Source: Talpa occidentalis (taxonomy: Eukaryota; Chordata; Mammalia; Eulipotyphla; Talpidae). From it: DNA of 64,000 bases. The notes under the pieces were generated by a model. The model saw only the letters and a list, made by a program, of their open reading frames with translations. It was not told where the DNA came from and ran no database searches. Where the stretch lies: positions 20,550,850-20,614,849 of the forward strand of contig NW_023600993.1 of assembly GCF_014898055.3 (NCBI RefSeq). Direction: 5' to 3'. Made by a program: the position numbers and the translations under genes. Shown piece by piece: positions 22,658-32,883 of the stretch (within the stretch, counting starts at the first letter, position 1; each line of letters starts with the position of its first letter).

Positions 22658-22774
22658 AGAGCACTAAGCCATTCACTCAGAGATCCACTTTCATGACCTA
22701 ATTGTCCCCTAAAGATCCTACCTCTTACTACTATCACATTGGTAATGAAGTCTCAACATACCAATTTGGAGGCA

Positions 22775-22800
22775 GGGGTGAGGGTGGGGGTGTTGGGGGG
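22775..22800 (+). other. G-quadruplex candidate
   Basis: Four G-runs (4, 3, 5 and 6 G) with loops of 3, 1 and 4 bases, at the edge of the antisense MLT1 LTR. Confidence 0.75.
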
Positions 22801-22815
22801 TGAACACTAGCAAAA

Positions 22816-23489
22816 CTGATTTATAGCAATAGAAGTCAAGATGCTGGTTGACTTTGAGGAATCGTGTAGTGATTGGGAAGTGGGAATGAGGAAGGCTTGT
22901 GGTTTTGGTAATGTTTAGTGTGATCTAAATGTTCATTATGTGGGTATTTTTACCTTTTGAAAATTCATTGAGCAATATACTTAAGATGTGTGTATTTTCT
23001 GTATGCATATTTCTTAAAAGAGGTATTTATTTCTTTAAAATGATGACTAGGAATTTTAAATACAATGTGTGTTATACATAAGTATTCATGGACCATGTGT
23101 AATTCTTTGAGTGGTAGAATTTTTGAATATTTACAGACAAAATAATTACTGTAATACTGTTTTTTTACAATATTATTTGTGCAACAGACTTTTTAAATTT
23201 AAAAAAGACTATTATATTTAGTTGCTTCTCGATGGATCCAATTTCCCAAGGAGACATATTAGAGAATAGAAGAGGAACAAGCTAGCTGTGCATGATGACT
23301 AGTGCAGAAAATAATAAAATAAGTAATAACATCTATCTTTTAATACAAAATATATGTGATGTTTGCTTATTTATTCAACTACTGAAAGGAAAGCTGACTA
23401 TCCAAGAATCACAGGACTTTAGCATTTAAAAATTAAAAAAAAATTTCCTAGATGTAATTTTATTATACATAGGAATTTTATTATGAAAA
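22816..23489. other. No recognised feature
   Basis: AT-rich, with no gene signal. Confidence 0.5.
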
Positions 23490-23640
23490 GGATCTTAGGG
23501 TTTACTGAATCCACTCCAGTTCATAGACAAGGGAAGATCAAAGTTACAATATTGTACAATTTGAAGATGGCAGGACCAGGGCAAGAATTCAGGTTTCCTA
23601 ATTCTTTATCCAGTGCTCTTCTTCCAAATCATCTACTGAT
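23490..23640 (+). repeat. MIR
   Basis: 'ggcaggaccagggcaagaat' and 'tttatccagtgctcttcttc' fit the 3' half of MIR. Confidence 0.6.
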
Positions 23641-23699
23641 GGCCTCAGATATCTGCAAAACTGTGACACGCTAGAGCCAAGTGGTGAAAAATTTTACTG

Positions 23700-24175
23700 T
23701 TTGAAAAATTTGCTGATTCTCCATTACTCTTCTCACTCTTTTTTATGTGGCTTTGCAGCTTCTTTCAAGAGATGGAATATCTTCCTGACTCCTTGAAACT
23801 GGGGGTTTAGTTATGTGACTGCTTTGATTGATAGAACAAGACAGAACTCATGCTTTGCCAGTGGTTAGCTTAGGCTTCCAGAAGCTTTAAACAATTTAGT
23901 TTTATCTCTTGGAAGCCTGCCAGCCAGCTTGGGCTAGCATGTCGGAAGATGAGAGACCGCATGGAGCAGAGTTGAGCTGTTGCAGCCCCCAACCGATGCA
24001 GTAGCTGACCATAGATGCCATAGTCTACCTGAGAACAGAGCTTCTCAGCCAAGTCAAGCCCAAATTAGTGATGCAGAGAATTGTAGGTTACATAAATGTG
24101 GCTAAAGCAACCAAGTTTTAGGGTGCTTTGTTGCACTGCAAAAGCAAATAGACAGCAGATCAACTGACAACTTTA
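23700..24175 (+). mobile_element. MaLR-type LTR (MLT1-like)
   Basis: Diverged copy with 'atgtgactgctttgattgat', 'agcttaggcttccagaagc', 'catggagcagagttgagctg', 'tagctgaccatagatgcca' and 'aaccaagttttagggtgctt'. The terminal 'ctaagcaataga'-like region is altered. Solo LTR by context. Confidence 0.6.
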
Positions 24176-24230
24176 AGCCACGTCTCAGTCATTGGTGCCA
24201 CTGCAATTTATGTCTTTTTGTCCCATTTTA

Positions 24231-24493
24231 TTTTTAAAAAATATTTATTTATGCATATAAGAACTGGGGTACAGGTAGAGGTGCAGGGGGTGAGCAGATT
24301 CACCAGAGACAGAGTGGGGAACAGAACAGGAAGAGTGGCTGAAATATACTGCTGAAGGGAGCAGCAGGCAAGACAGGAGAGGTCTGCTGCACCATGTGGG
24401 TCACCTCCCTGGCCAGGGATCGAACTTGTGCTGCAGAGGCTGAGGATAGCTTCATGGTGCTGCACTTAACCCCTTGTGCCACCAGGGAAGCCC
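24231..24493 (-). mobile_element. tRNA-derived SINE, older subfamily
   Basis: Duplication TTG(T/A)CCCATTTTA at 24218-24230 and 24494-24506 (one mismatch). Full-length, with a decayed TCTTT (TATTT on +). Confidence 0.95.
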
Positions 24494-24506
24494 TTGACCC
24501 ATTTTA

Positions 24507-26689
24507 AAAGGAAAAATTTTTAAGAATGAAAGATGCAAATTCTAAAGAAACAAAGGAAAATTGACATTTACGGCATCTTTTCCCAAGGCATGCACACTTG
24601 CCCGCTTCACTGGGAAGGCCTCCTGGGGACATCTGACATTATACAGCACTGTAATATCCATTCATTTCTGTATTCCTTCTCACTCAAGGCAAGCAAGTTG
24701 AAATATGGTACATTATCTACCACTTTCCCTTTTTCCTTTATCATTATTCAGGGGTGAGATTTGCCCTTCAGAAACCTATTTATTAGGGTTGCTGTTTATT
24801 GTAAAGCAGTGTCACCTGTGCCTGAATCTAGTCTTGCTTAGTTCAACATTCCTCCCTCCGAAGCACTCGCTGGTTTGACAAATGCCTTGGAGAGATATTC
24901 TCTGCTCCTGCAGACAAGCAATTGAGCCAAGGTCTATTTCTTTCAAGAGAACTATGTATTCATTCTGACCTTTTCCTGCTCTGCGGCCCACTCCTACAGC
25001 ACTGTGTGTGTGCTCTGATGGTGACCATGGCCCTAAGCCAGAGGGAGGGAAGTCTCACCATATTGTTGTCAGAGCAGATAAGCAGTGGGGCACATGAAAG
25101 GGAAGTGCTCCAGGATTTGTGGGCTGCTTAGGCTCAAAGACACTCTCTTTTGGTCCAGCCTAACAGGACTAATGAAAGCAATAAAAACCTATGCTCATTA
25201 ATGGATCTCAGGCTCCCAGCACCCCGGTGGGAAGGTAGCTGAGCAACAAGCTGACTGTAGTGGCTTCTAGCTCCTTCTTTAAAACAGACACACGTGCACA
25301 GGCACAGGCATAAACTGTTTCACTTCAAAGGTGTGAGTAGCTGCTTCCAGGAATAGGGTTATGTCAATCAAAATGATGAAAAATATTACCAAAGGTTTGG
25401 TTTATATACTTTTTTACTCGTTTTTTCATCTTGATGACTGCTTTTATTTCCACTCAACAAACCCATGTGAAACATCGAATGGATGTAAGGTAAGGTGCTA
25501 TGTTCAACCACGAGGGCATAAAGGGGATCAAATAAACAGGCTGCAAGAGTCTAGTCAAAATGGAATTCTATGTGTAAATGAAAAAATGAATCATAAAAGT
25601 GGCTTTTCAGTGGGGAAATATCATGGATCTGAATGTTTCTTTTCATGAGAAATTCTTCTTCTGTTGCTGTTTGGACCCTCCATTCTCTTCCTGATTATAA
25701 TGACTTTTCCCTTCACTTATTGCTTGAAAACTTCATTCTCTGCCAATCAACTCTGATACAAACGGAGTGACCCAACAGAATGGGGCACCTCAGGAGACAG
25801 TGCTCAATTGGACAAGGTGGTGCTGGGAACCAAGAAGAGTGATTAGAAGAGGGTGAGTGCAAACACTGCCTGAGAGAGACTGTGAAAGAAAGAAACGTAG
25901 AACAGATTGGGTCACCTCACATACACTCTGAAGAGATGAACTTCATCTTCCTACCTTATCTTTGCTGCTTTTCCTTTCCTACCTCTCACTCGTGAGTTAC
26001 TGATTTCTCCTCATGCTTGCTCTCTTTAATTCTGAGGATTTGTTGGGGATCTTGCCATACCAGTCACCCACATTAGTTTCCACAGATCTGTTCCCATGGC
26101 CCTAATGTTCCCTAAGCAGCAGCTGAAATAAGAAAGGTTGAGCAAAAACTGCTGTTCTACAGACAACAATGTTGGGATTGATGAGGTCAAGTGGAATAGA
26201 GAACTTTTCAGCTTCTTCACCTACATTTATCCCAACTTTACCCAAGAAGAATATCATATCTCAGGGGGGATATGTGTTTTGGTGATCATTTCAACTGAGG
26301 GTACAACACAAAGAATATTTAGCAATCGGTCTTATAGAAGTTAAATGTGACTGGAGATGGTAGAAAAGCTGAAATTGAGTGTCTCCCTTCCCATTTCTGT
26401 ACAAGAGAGATATAAACATTTTTGTCTGTATTTATTCATCTGTTGTCTCCCCTGTGCCACCTGCTCAAAGAATGAGCAAACTCAATTTGGAATATCCTTG
26501 TATGTCAACAAGGAGCATCTTCGGCACCCATAAATAAGATTAAAAAGAAAGCTCAGAGAAGAGTGCATTTAGGTGTGAAGTTATACCACGTGACAGCTGT
26601 GATGATGCCCTTTCCTAGAGACTAAATGAAATGATTCTCAAAGAAACAGTTTGATCCTTACTCTGTCATTGACCTTGAATCCCCTTGGA
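24507..26689. other. Long repeat-poor block
   Basis: About 2.2 kb with no repeat I can name. 25361-25648 is a 95-codon ORF without recognisable domain. 25450-25560 vaguely resembles L2. Confidence 0.45.
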
Positions 26690-26738
26690 TGTGTAGAGGC
26701 AGGTTCCTAGATCCATAGTCCCCAGACTTGACTAAGGA

Positions 26739-26782
26739 TTTAGTCACCTAAAAAAATGATTTTAGTCACCTAAAAAAATGAT
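26739..26782. repeat. Exact 22-bp tandem duplication
   Basis: The unit TTTAGTCACCTAAAAAAATG(AT) occurs at 26739-26760 and 26761-26782 without mismatch. A degenerate ATGATTTAAAAA stretch follows. Confidence 0.95.
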
Positions 26783-26989
26783 TTTAAAAATGATTTAAAA
26801 AAAAATCATTACAATCATGCACAGAAATTCTAGCATGATTTTCAAAGTGGGCTTTGTAAACAGGTCTTTTTAAGAATGTCCTTAATTTATTCTGACATGC
26901 AACTGTTTTGGGGTGATGTAGAATAGACTGTGATGACATGATAACTCTGAGGATGGTGATATCTACCTTGTGTACTCATACTCTGCTGC

Positions 26990-27185
26990 AGAATCATGAC
27001 AAATAATTTCTATCTATTAGTTCACATCATCCTGATAACAATCCCTATGAGTTAATTGTTTCCATGTGAAGATGAGGAAACCAAGGCTCAAGGATTTAAT
27101 AAGTTACCCAAGTTCGTGAAAATGGCACTGGGTATTCCAAACCAGGTCTGCCTCTATAGCTGGAGTTTTTAACCATTATGGAACT
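26990..27185 (+). repeat. MIR
   Basis: 'ttcacatcatcctgataaca', 'aatccctatgagttaattg', 'gatgaggaaaccaaggctca' and 'ccaaaccaggtctgcctcta' give a nearly full MIR. Confidence 0.85.
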
Positions 27186-28519
27186 TTCCCTCCATACCAT
27201 ATTTTAAATGGTAAAGGGGAACAAGGTATAGAATGATTAAGAAACATATAGATGCAAGGGGAGGTCTCTCTGGGTAGTTCTGGAAATCCTGTAAGCCTCT
27301 ATGTCCAGACTTGTTTCTCAGAGTTAAGGAACAGGTGGGTTGACAGGCGCATTTAGGTGTGAAGTTGATCTTTGTCAGATCTCAGACAGGGAGTCTTGCA
27401 GCTCCATAAACATGGAATGGAGGCTACAGAACTGCCTGAGGGAGATGGTTCATAAAAATGATATTTTTACTGAGCACCAGAAAGAACATTTTCGTCTTTA
27501 AATATGCAGAGACACTACAGCAAGTATCACAAATTCATTCTGGTGATGCAACCAACAACACTTAATTATCAGCTCCACAAGCAAATTAGGTGAGAAAATT
27601 ACTTGTCTTTTTATATTTATTTTATTTCTAAAAGAATTCAAAGAAGGTAACGATTTAACTACCACAGCATATCGCACAGATTGCTTCTCTCCTAGATCCG
27701 TTCCTTTTTCTCTCTCTCCCTTTCTTGACCCACAGGTACCCCTGTCTTCTGCTTTGCTATGGTATGAATACCCAGAAGAAGGATTTGGGTACCTTTTATT
27801 GAGGAACCCATTGGCTCTACTGGAAGGCAGAGGCAGAGACAGCCTGTGAGAGGATTAAGTGACAAGACGGGGTGATGCCTGAGAGTATCTTAGTGGTTTC
27901 ATCTCTAACAGCAGGTGAGGCTACTCTCTTGAGAAGACTGAGCTGCCCAGCTCAGCTGTACAGCAGACATGGTTTTGAATGCTCTGTGTACACGTCACAA
28001 ATGTCAACCTACAGTCTGCAAGTCCTAGCTCCACACTTTCTTTTTCCAGTAAGACATTATTTTGGGGTAACAAAGGCCTGTGGCCTAGAAAGCCCACAAA
28101 ATTAACCCCCCATGGTGATAAGCAGATGTGTGTGAGGGGGAAGGGCCCAACACTCCCCATTAAAGCCATATTCTCCTTCACTTTCTCACACACTGCTTGG
28201 CTTCATTGCAAAGGGATTATCTTGAGATGTTTCTGGAAGAGAAACTATGGCCTTCTCCTTAATAAAACGGCAAAAGTTTCACTAACGATGCCGGGAAAAG
28301 TTGCTGAGCAAAGTGTGGTTTCTTCTTCTTCTTTCCCTATTTTATAAATAGCCTGTGTTCCCCCATCTGCTGAGTTTTAATCCTCTTAATTGTTTTACCA
28401 ATGCAAAGACTGACTTCAACCAGTGGTAACTGGATATTTTCTGTGACCGTAACTGTGCTTAATGTTTGAGATTACCAGAAAGTCTAACAAAAGGCCTGCC
28501 TTGACCCCAAAGATTGGTC
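27186..28519. other. No recognised repeat
   Basis: About 1.3 kb of unique sequence. ORFs at 27872-28105, 27979-28347 and 27921-28193 (minus) overlap and lack splice-supported structure. 28360-28490 is a candidate conserved non-coding stretch only by texture. Confidence 0.4.
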
Positions 28520-28762
28520 TTTTACCTGAGAAAGAGCAGAGAATTATAATTTATAAAGTGTCTCCTCTCTGTCAGGCATTCTATACTCAGTATTTCAAGA
28601 GTCTATACCCCCTCCCCAATCCTTCACCCCCCCAAGAGTCTAGTGTCTACTAGTGTCTTCTAGTAAAGACACTACAGATCAGAAAGATGAAGTAATTTGC
28701 CCAGGGCCATGCAGCTGCAAAGTTTCAGAGGTGGGAGTCAAACTCATCCAGAGTCTCTGCTT
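28520..28762 (+). repeat. MIR
   Basis: 'aattataatttataaagtgt' at the 5' side and 'gaagtaatttgcccagggcc', 'atgcagctgcaaagtttcag' and 'gtgggagtcaaactcatcca' at the 3' side follow MIR. Confidence 0.75.
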
Positions 28763-28814
28763 TTCATTATTTTTGTTTTGTTTTTTCTCTCTCTTATTGA
28801 AAACTGTGAGTGTT

Positions 28815-29094
28815 GGGCCTCCCCGTTGCGCAGCATGTTGAGCACAGCGCTTTGAAGCTATCCACAGCCTCCGAAGCACTGGTTCAATTCCTGGCCGGCC
28901 ATGGAGAATCTCACATGGCGAGGCAGTACTCTCCTGTCTCGCCCGCTGCTCCTCTCAGCAGTGCTTTCAGTCTGTCTGCCTGTTCTGCTCCCTGCTCTGT
29001 CTCTAGTGAATCCTCTCACCCCCCCGCCCCCACGACTCTGGCCTGTACGCCAGCTCTTGTATAAATAAAATAAATCTTAGAAAAAAAAAAAAAA
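28815..29094 (+). mobile_element. tRNA-derived SINE
   Basis: Duplication GAAAA(C/T)TGTGAGTGTT at 28799-28814 and 29095-29110 (one mismatch). Tail TATAAATAAAATAAATCTT then an A-run. Confidence 0.97.
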
Positions 29095-29110
29095 GAAAAT
29101 TGTGAGTGTT

Positions 29111-30279
29111 CAAAAAAGAAACACTGAAACATAAAACATAGTATTTAATGCATGTTAGTATGTTCCATTACTTTTTCTACTAGATCATTTAATAATGAAG
29201 GCACCAAAACACAGCATTCAATAATGCATGCATTATTGAAGAGCAACGAGGGCCCATGTAAGAAATAAAAGAGAAGGAATATACAAAGTTGCAGAAACAA
29301 CGCAGACACATCAGAGAACAAGTTTGGTTAAGGACAGCTTCGTGTGTGAGGGTTCAATGTAGACAACGAATGTGGACTGACATTGTGTTGGGTAGTCTTT
29401 GAACACTTCAGGTAAACAAAATCTGGTTTGTCTGCTCTCTAGGTACTAGGGGAGGTGGAAGTGGTTTAAAATCTTAAAGTCCCTTGAGGTTGACCTATTC
29501 CCCCAATAGAGGCCATGAAAACCTACAGGGACTTGGTGGCTTACCCAGTGCCACAAAGACCCGGATGTCATGGCTCTGAGTACATCATTCCCCCCACACA
29601 GCACATTCCCTGGTTCCAGCTTTCTCACAGATCTCGGATCTCACAGATCCAAGACCCAATTTCCACCTCGACTTTACTTTGTTCCTCTATAAGCATCAAA
29701 CATTTGACATTTATCATGAAAGGTCTGAACTATTTGTCTGACAATTAAACATCCTCTGGGTGTATGCTGAAGGCTTGGTATTTATGTCTGTGCTTTTATT
29801 TTTTCTCTTTAGTAACCCTTCCTTTGCCTCAGTGCTTCCATAAATACATCAGAAGAATGTCTGCTTTCCTATATAGTGGCTCAGACGATGTGAAAGATTA
29901 TTCATAGATTTTTTTTTTTAAATTTTCATTAAAGCTACATATGCTACAGTAGTCTTTCTTTAGTTTTGCCAGAGTTAGCACTCTTGGAAGGTGGCTATTA
30001 AATCTTTCTCTCCATCCACTCCATACTTTCTCTCCAGCATTTGTAACATTTACATATATTTATTTTTTAGGAAGCACAGTGTCTTCAGTTAATAGCCCTT
30101 GATTCGGCAATTTTTATTTAGAGTGATCTAATAGATGGGTAGCATATTTAAGGACAAGCCCTGAGAAACAATATTCTGACAAATTGCTGGTGAGGGGAAT
30201 CAACATTTCCACCCTGAATGGGTTTTGTGAGGCTTTTAGTTAGATACACAATTCAAGATGAGTATATGTATCAGCTAGG

Positions 30280-30280
<1 letters not shown>
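29111..30280. other. Mostly unclassified
   Basis: 29500-29590 ('cttggtggcttacccagtgc') is a faint MIR-like trace. Nothing else recognised. Confidence 0.35.

Positions 30281-30310
<30 letters not shown>
30281..30310. repeat. (CA)15 microsatellite
   Basis: Uninterrupted CA dinucleotide tract. Confidence 0.97.
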
Positions 30311-30313
<3 letters not shown>

Positions 30314-30944
30314 GGTTAAATTAAGAGGTGAATGAATGATTGAATGATCATCCTTGAAGATTTGTGGAAAAGTACATGACAGTACATAAGTTTTCATTTT
30401 GATTAAAACTGTTATAAATTTTGGAGAGCAGCAACTGGTTTAAATGATGGGTTTATTAGAAAGTTGTATTTTCAATAGGAAATATAAAGAGTGCATTTTT
30501 AACCCAACTTCCCATGCTTATGGTAAGCCTGAGTGTTTGAAGAAACTCGGATCGCTAATGCTTTCCTTGTTTCCTGGTGACTGCTACTGTCATTGAAGGC
30601 AGAATTCTAGGAAGAAATAAACAACTCGAGAGTACCAGCTTTGAAAAAGAGACTAAGGGACAGCAAATATCAGATCTACTTTCCTTCTTAGCATCATTTA
30701 AAAATGTGCATATATTATTATTGTATTTATATTATAGTGTTAGTTTAATTTAAATATTTTATAATTTATATTATTAAATAAAATTTAATATTACAAATCA
30801 AATCATGGAAATATATAATTTAATGACTAAATAGAAACATGTTTAAATATATAAAATATGAAACAAATTATTGATTTAATAATATTAAATATAATTTTAA
30901 ACCATTAATTGGATTTATTTTATCATTTATTCAAAATAAAGTGA
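30311..30944. other. AT-rich stretch
   Basis: 30700-30910 is over 80 percent A+T by eye, with many ATTTAATA/TATAAATT motifs. No gene. Confidence 0.5.
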
Positions 30945-31145
30945 TGCTTTCCAATCCTCAATAGAATTTCTAGCTCCTGGGAGGTTGGGCTCTTCCTCTG
31001 CTCTATGCCTACTGTGTCTTGGGGGTCTAGACCAGAACCTGGCATGTAGGAGGCTCTCATGGTCACATTACCATGTGACCATTGAAGGAATGAATTGACC
31101 ATGTGACCACTGAAGGAATGAATTGAAGGAATGAATGACCAGGAG
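30945..31145 (+). repeat. L2 3' end with duplicated tail unit
   Basis: 'aatttctagctcctgggag', 'cagaacctggcatgtagga' and 'ggctctca' match the L2 terminus. The TGAATGAAT-type tail contains a 28-bp near-exact duplication at 31071-31126. Confidence 0.7.
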
Positions 31146-31539
31146 CCAAGATTAAGCAAGAATGTAGTATTTTTGCTATTGAAACCTCACTGTCAAATTT
31201 CTTATTTTTTTACTTTTGCTGAAAAAGTTTTTCTTGGGGTTGCATAAATCATATATTTACTTAACTGCTGGCTTTGGTCGGTGCCGCCTTATTATACTGT
31301 GGTTTCCTAAGACTAGGCACTGTCTGTTCAGCTCACTGTATAGTGTTTCCAAAGGATAAACTGCTATGAGTGCATAATACTGATGATAAAATAATAAAAT
31401 AAACATTAAATTCTGGATGAAATAATAAAATTAAGTCCTGATTTAAAACAAATTTCAAACCCAAGAGGTGCCTAGAATATCATATTATGACTTACTGGCT
31501 TATTATCATCAGTGTGAGATTTTTCACAAGTAATTAATT
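31146..31539. other. No recognised feature
   Basis: Unique by eye. Confidence 0.45.
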
Positions 31540-31738
31540 ACTAATAATAGTTATAACAAACAGTGCAAAGGATCAAATACATACATGTTTTTATTTAAAC
31601 CTCACAATAGCCATTTTAGACATGAGGAATGTAGCGTTTGAGAGGTTAAAGTACCCAGTGTAACTAGACTAAGAAGGTTGGAGGTGGGGATTCAGGTTAA
31701 GCAAACCTCACTCTATCCCATGGTTCTCTAAGACATTA
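31540..31738 (+). repeat. MIR
   Basis: 'tttatttaaacctcacaata', 'gccattttagacatgaggaa', 'gtttgagaggttaaagtacc' and 'gtggggattcaggttaagca' follow MIR order. Confidence 0.8.
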
Positions 31739-32486
31739 CATATGCTCAAAGTGGCTAGAGGGTTTGAAGTGTGTAAATAAGATGCTATTTTTATGAACGA
31801 GAGCAGAGGCAGGGTTTTTTCCTATATTCTGTATCTCTCCGTATCTTTTTCTAAATACATCTCTCAGTACCCTTCATTTGCCTTCCTGAATGGGAGGAAA
31901 AGGTGGAGTTACCCTTGGAGTACGGGATCTGTGTGTCCATAATTTGCAACTGCTACTGACACTGTTAAATGCTGTGTTGTTTAAATTTTCATAGCGCTAC
32001 CCTTCACCCCTAAGAATAAGTGTGTCTTACATGATTCTAAGTATTTTATTCCCTCTGTAATCTGTTTAATCAAAGGAAACATGAAAAACAATCCTAGAGT
32101 CTTAAGTAAAACGTTTCCTGAATTTTCCATAAGAAGTAACAAAGTGAGAAATCTGCCTTGTGACTCATAACAAAATTAAAAAAAAAAAATTCTCCTGAGA
32201 TATTTCTCACCATGAAGCTCCCCTAACCTCAGGGGAGTAGCTTCCAAATTTCTCTCTTTCTCCCTTAAAATTTTGCCTGGCTCTTCCAGAACTTTCTCCT
32301 GGGAAATGACTACAGAGTCTTTTTTTAAGGGAAATCAACCTTCCAGCTTTCCCAACCATCCTGGCTGGTTCTGTACCTCCTGCCACCTTCTCCTTGGTTC
32401 CTCCTTATACCAGTTCCAGGCCTGGTAGCACTAGTGAGCCAAGTATGGGGATGTGTGAATAATTACACTTGAAAATAATTACACTT
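31739..32486. other. No recognised feature
   Basis: Unique by eye, no coding signal. Confidence 0.45.
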
Positions 32487-32501
32487 AATAAGGACATTCC
32501 C

Positions 32502-32868
32502 GGCCTCCCAGGTGGCGCAGCGGTTGAGCGCTGGGTTGCGAACCTGCCCGCAGCCTCTGCGGCTCCGGTTCGATCCCGGCTGCTCCCCAGCCACCAGAGG
32601 AGGGTCCCACGTGGCGCGCAGACCTCTCCTGCCGCCCGCTGCTCCCCTCAGCAGTGTACTTCGGTCCTTCTGCCTGCTCTGCTCCCCGCTCTGGCTCTGG
32701 TGAATTCTCTCACCCTCCCGCGCTTCTGACTGTACCCATTGCTTGTATAAACAAAACAAACAAACAAATAAATAAATAAATAAAACATGCCTCTATTAAA
32801 AAAACAAACAAACAAACAAACAATTAAATAAATAAATAAATATGCCTCTATAAAATTAAAAAAAAAAA
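32502..32868 (+). mobile_element. tRNA-derived SINE, CpG-rich young subfamily, duplicated complex tail
   Basis: Exact 15-bp duplication AATAAGGACATTCCC at 32487-32501 and 32869-32883. A and B boxes are intact. The tail (about 32746-32868) contains two successive rounds of (AAAC)n/(AAAT)n, each ending in ATGCCTCTAT plus an A-rich run, in place of a single TCTTT-plus-A tail. Confidence 0.96.
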
Positions 32869-32883
32869 AATAAGGACATTCCC

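Larger units (their letters stand above)
22155..22815 (-). mobile_element. MaLR LTR (MLT1-type), antisense, split by a SINE
   Basis: Left part: 'tcttagtccattgaggctgc', 'cttaaacaacatttatttgt', 'cagttctggagtctgtgaag', 'gctgtgtccttaatggc' and 'aaggggtctct'. Right part after the SINE: 'aagagcactaagccattcac', 'catgacctaattgtccccta', 'tactatcacattggtaatga'. This is the reverse of an MLT1A-like LTR. Confidence 0.8.
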
